From positions 620,001 to 684,000 of the forward strand of contig NZ_CP013374.1 in assembly GCF_001522585.2 (NCBI RefSeq): 64,000 nt of DNA, in the 5' to 3' direction. Each line of letters opens with the position of its first letter. Positions within the stretch are counted from its first letter, which is position 1. Origin of the DNA: Burkholderia sp. NRF60-BP8 (GTDB lineage: Bacteria > Pseudomonadota > Gammaproteobacteria > Burkholderiales > Burkholderiaceae). Of this stretch, positions 61,276 to 64,000 are shown one piece after another. Under the pieces are notes generated by a model that was not told where the DNA came from, made no database searches, and was given only the letters and a program-made list of their open reading frames with translations. The translations under genes and the position numbers were made by a program.

Positions 61276-62169
61276 ATGGACCAACTTCAATCGATTCGGG
61301 CATTCGTGACGGTGGCAAGAGAAGGCGGGTTTCGCCGGGCGGCGACGCGGTTGCGTGTGTCGACGGCGATGGCGAGCCGGCTGGTCGATGCGCTCGAAAC
61401 GCGCCTCGGTGCACGCCTGCTTCAACGCAGCACGAGCCACCAGTCGCTCACGGAAATCGGCGAGCTGTATCTCGCGCGCGTCGAGCGGATTCTCGGCGCG
61501 ATCGACGAGATCGACGGCCGCTTCGTCGCGATGGGCAGCAAGCCGGAAGGCGTATTGCGCGTGGCCGCGCCGGTCGCGTTCGGGCTCAGCCAGTTGAGCG
61601 CGTTGCTCGATCGCTTCGTGCACCGGTTTCCGGACGTGCGGCCGACCGTGACGCTGACCGATACCCACGTCGACCTGGCCGCCGAGGACATCGACGTCGC
61701 GTTCCTGACGGATGACATGCCGGTGTCCGGCGCCCATGCGCTGCATACGCTGGCCGCGTACGAATCCGTGCGGGTCGCGGCGCCAGGTTACGTCGCCGCG
61801 CACGGCGGCGCGGCTGCGTCGGGCGACTGGCCGGACATCGCGGCCGTGCGGCTGGAACTGCCGGCGACCGACGACGCTCACGCGGCCGGGATTCGATCCG
61901 GCGCGGCGCCCGGCAATACGGGCGTCGGCCATCTCGAGATGGCGCGGCGGCTGGCCGTGGCCGGCATGGGCGCGACGGTGCTGCCCGCGTATCTCGTCGA
62001 CGCCGATCTGGCGGCCGGCACGCTGGTGCGCATTGCACCGGTCCACCCGCTCGCGCCCGTCACGCTGAAGCTCGCACATGCGCGCGCCGCGCGTTTGCCG
62101 GCCGCCGCGCGCGCGTTCATCGAATTCGTCGGCGCCGCGTTCCGGCCCGCGAGCCAGCGGCCAGGCTGA
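61276..62169 (+). CDS. LysR-family transcriptional regulator
   Basis: A 297-residue LysR regulator (DQLQSIRAFVTVAREGGF, VSTAMASRLVDALETRLG; effector domain opening GVLRVAAPVAFGLSQLSALL). It precedes an RND efflux operon in the same direction by 211 bases, so it could regulate that operon, though RND systems are more often paired with divergent regulators. Confidence 0.9.
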   Translation: MDQLQSIRAFVTVAREGGFRRAATRLRVSTAMASRLVDALETRLGARLLQRSTSHQSLTEIGELYLARVERILGAIDEIDGRFVAMGSKPEGVLRVAAPVAFGLSQLSALLDRFVHRFPDVRPTVTLTDTHVDLAAEDIDVAFLTDDMPVSGAHALHTLAAYESVRVAAPGYVAAHGGAAASGDWPDIAAVRLELPATDDAHAAGIRSGAAPGNTGVGHLEMARRLAVAGMGATVLPAYLVDADLAAGTLVRIAPVHPLAPVTLKLAHARAARLPAAARAFIEFVGAAFRPASQRPG

Positions 62170-62380
62170 ACCCGCGGCAACGCGATCCCGCCGGACCGCG
62201 GGTTCGCCGCTCTTTATCGGAAGCAGTTCGGCACACGAACGCTTCGCAGGGTGCAACGCACACCCGCAACACGCGTCCGCATCCGCGCTGGACAGGAAGC
62301 TGCAAGTCCGCCGCGCGTCAGGACCATGAGGAGATCTGGTGATTCCCATTGAAGGTCGTCTAATTGTGAGAGGTCGCTCC

Positions 62381-63619
62381 ATGCGCGTCGAACGGGTTCC
62401 ATACCGCTTAATCACCGCCGCAACGGCTGCCGTTTTCCTGGCCGCGTGCGGGAAAAAAGAATCGGCACCGCCGCCGCCAACGCCGGAAGTCGGCGTCGTC
62501 ACCGTGCAGCCGCAAGCCGTGCCGGCGGTGGCCGAGCTGCCGGGCCGCACCAGTGCGTTCCTCGTCGCGCAAGTGCGTGCGCGGGTCGACGGCATCGTGC
62601 TGCGCCGTGAATTCACCGAAGGCACCGACGTCAAGGCCGGCCAGCGCCTCTACAAGATCGATCCGGCGCCGTACATCGCCGCGCTGAACAGCGCGAAGGC
62701 GACGCTGGCGAAGGCGCAGGCGAACCTCGTCACGCAGAACGCGCTGGTCGCGCGCTACAAGGTGCTGGTCGCGGCGAACGCGGTCAGCAAGCAGGACTAC
62801 GACAACGCGGTCGCCACGCAAGGCCAGGCCGCGGCGGACGTCGCGGCCGGCAAGGCGGCGGTCGACACCGCGCAGATCAACCTCGGCTATACGGATGTCG
62901 TGTCGCCGATCAGCGGCCGCGTCGGCATCTCGCAGGTGACGCCGGGCGCATACGTGCAGGCGAGCCAGGCGACGCTGATGTCGACGGTGCAGCAGCTCGA
63001 TCCGGTGTACGTCGACCTCACGCAATCGAGCCTCGAAGGGCTGAAGCTGCGTCAGGACGTGCAGAGCGGGCGTCTGAAGACGAGCGGCCCGGGCGCGGCG
63101 AAGGTGTCGCTGATCCTGGAAGACGGCAAGACCTACTCGGAGCCGGGCAAGCTGCAGTTCTCGGACGTGACGGTCGACCAGACCACGGGCTCGGTGACGA
63201 TCCGCGCGGTCTTCCCGAACCCGGGCCGCGTGTTGCTGCCGGGGATGTTCGTGCGTGCACGGATCGAGGAAGGCGTGAACGAGAACGCGTTCCTGGTGCC
63301 GCAGATCGGCGTCACGCATGACCAGAAGGGTCAGGCAATTGCACTGGTCGTGACTGCGGCCAACAAGGTCGAGATGCGTCCGTTGACGACCACCGGCACG
63401 TACGGCCAGAACTGGATCGTCGAAGGCGGTCTGCAGGCGGGCGATCACGTGATCGTGCAGGGCGTCGACAAGGTGCGCCCGGGCGCGACGGTGAAGACCG
63501 TGGCCGCGCAGCTCGCTCCGGCGGCGGACGCCGCATCCGCCGCGCCGGCAAGCGCCGCGCCGGCGAGTACCGCGGCCCATGCCGCAGCGAGTTCGGCCGC
63601 CGCGTCGAGCGCGCAATAA
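62381..63619 (+). CDS. RND efflux periplasmic adaptor (BpeA/AmrA-like lipoprotein)
   Basis: A 412-residue membrane-fusion lipoprotein: lipobox LAAC (Cys ~23), beta-barrel and lipoyl segments (VRARVDGIVLRREFTEGTDV, SPISGRVGISQVTPGAYVQA), an alpha-hairpin (LNSAKATLAKAQANLVTQNA) and a membrane-proximal domain. ATG used with AGAGG seven bases upstream; a GTG 42 bases earlier has none. Ala/Ser-rich tail. Sequence is closest, from memory, to BpeA-type adaptors that export aminoglycosides, macrolides or acyl-homoserine lactones. First gene of the RND operon. Confidence 0.92.
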   Translation: MRVERVPYRLITAATAAVFLAACGKKESAPPPPTPEVGVVTVQPQAVPAVAELPGRTSAFLVAQVRARVDGIVLRREFTEGTDVKAGQRLYKIDPAPYIAALNSAKATLAKAQANLVTQNALVARYKVLVAANAVSKQDYDNAVATQGQAAADVAAGKAAVDTAQINLGYTDVVSPISGRVGISQVTPGAYVQASQATLMSTVQQLDPVYVDLTQSSLEGLKLRQDVQSGRLKTSGPGAAKVSLILEDGKTYSEPGKLQFSDVTVDQTTGSVTIRAVFPNPGRVLLPGMFVRARIEEGVNENAFLVPQIGVTHDQKGQAIALVVTAANKVEMRPLTTTGTYGQNWIVEGGLQAGDHVIVQGVDKVRPGATVKTVAAQLAPAADAASAAPASAAPASTAAHAAASSAAASSAQ

Positions 63620-63634
63620 CAGGGAGTCCGTTTC

Positions 63635-64000
63635 ATGGCCAAGTTCTTTATCGATCGCCCGATCTTCGCGTGGGTGATCGCGATCGTGCTGATGCTGGCC
63701 GGCGTCGCATCGATCTTCAAGATGCCGATCGCGCAGTATCCGACGATCGCACCGCCGACGATCCAGATCCAGGCGAACTATCCGGGCGCTTCCGCGAAGA
63801 CGGTGGAAGACACGGTGACGCAGGTGATCGAGCAGCAGATGAGCGGACTCGACAACTTCCTGTACATGTCGTCGACGAGCGACGATTCGGGCAACGCGAC
63901 GATCACGCTGACCTTTTCGCCGGGCACGAATCCGGACGTCGCGCAGGTGCAGGTGCAGAACAAGCTGTCGCTCGCGACGCCGAACCTGCCGCAAGTCGTG
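63635..64000 (+). CDS. RND efflux inner-membrane pump, 5' part
   Basis: The window ends inside this gene; the first 122 codons are present. It begins [20 protein letters not shown], then [20 protein letters not shown], and [17 protein letters not shown], the standard N-terminus of AcrB/MexB/BpeB pumps (HAE-1). GGGAG precedes the ATG. It follows the adaptor by 15 bases. Confidence 0.95.
   Translation, partial: MAKFFIDRPIFAWVIAIVLMLAGVASIFKMPIAQYPTIAPPTIQIQANYPGASAKTVEDTVTQVIEQQMSGLDNFLYMSSTSDDSGNATITLTFSPGTNPDVAQVQVQNKLSLATPNLPQVV

Overview
The window looks like the replication-origin region of a secondary replicon (chromosome 3 or megaplasmid) of a Burkholderia species, most likely of the cepacia complex. 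Three things point there: very high G+C with strong GC-rich codon bias; typical Burkholderia gene families (OmpC-type porin, many LysR regulators, SfnR/SfnG, FUSC efflux operon, BpeA/AmrA-type RND adaptor); and a complete ParA-ParB-RepA module with five copies of a CACGTG-centred 16-bp palindrome upstream of parA. From memory, that palindrome matches the parS class described for chromosome 3 of B. cenocepacia. The species call is inference; the replicon-origin call rests on what is visible in the sequence.

Left part (1-22 kb), accessory metabolism: a porin; three small unknown or membrane proteins; LysR/EamA transporter; an orphan branched-chain amino-acid binding protein; a small XRE-type DNA-binding protein; a YdiJ-type FAD/Fe-S D-2-hydroxyacid dehydrogenase with divergent LysR; LysR/LysE exporter; a dimethyl-sulfone sulfur-scavenging set (sfnG, FMN reductase, sfnR); dihydroxyacetone kinase; a DUF1330 protein; a ProP-like MFS transporter; and an MBL-fold hydrolase.

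22.4-31.6 kb is a minus-strand ectoine/hydroxyectoine catabolic cluster in the order enuR-eutB-eutC-doeA-doeB-asnR-doeC-doeD. It ends at a strong terminator and has no eutA and no ABC/TRAP ectoine transporter. Next to it (31.7-33.7 kb) are a MaoC-type hydratase and a CitE-like CoA-ester lyase separated by a relic of an acyl-CoA dehydrogenase. 34.0-39.4 kb is a MarR-FUSC-DUF1656-HlyD-NodT efflux operon with a clear MarR palindrome.

39.5-47.2 kb holds a Mop-type molybdate-binding protein and a NifQ-like protein without visible nif genes, the 3' relic of a histidine-rich EamA transporter, a ProQ/FinO RNA chaperone, a DUF2889 protein, a flavodoxin, a TetR regulator with two matching operators divergent from an MBL-fold hydrolase, and an AraC regulator.

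47.2-54.3 kb is the replicon core. A 1.57-kb region without convincing genes carries five parS sites. It is followed by parA and parB (overlapping), then convergent repA (Rep_3 type). Beyond repA lies a 2.4-kb region with about 16 well-preserved or moderately diverged iterons of about 21 bp in both orientations, several decayed copies, an AT-rich segment and several palindromes.

Right part (54.3-64 kb): a small secreted protein, LysR, a divergent PurA paralogue, LysR, a sulfonate-type (SsuA) binding protein, AraC, LysR, and the start of an RND efflux operon (adaptor complete, inner-membrane pump cut by the window end).
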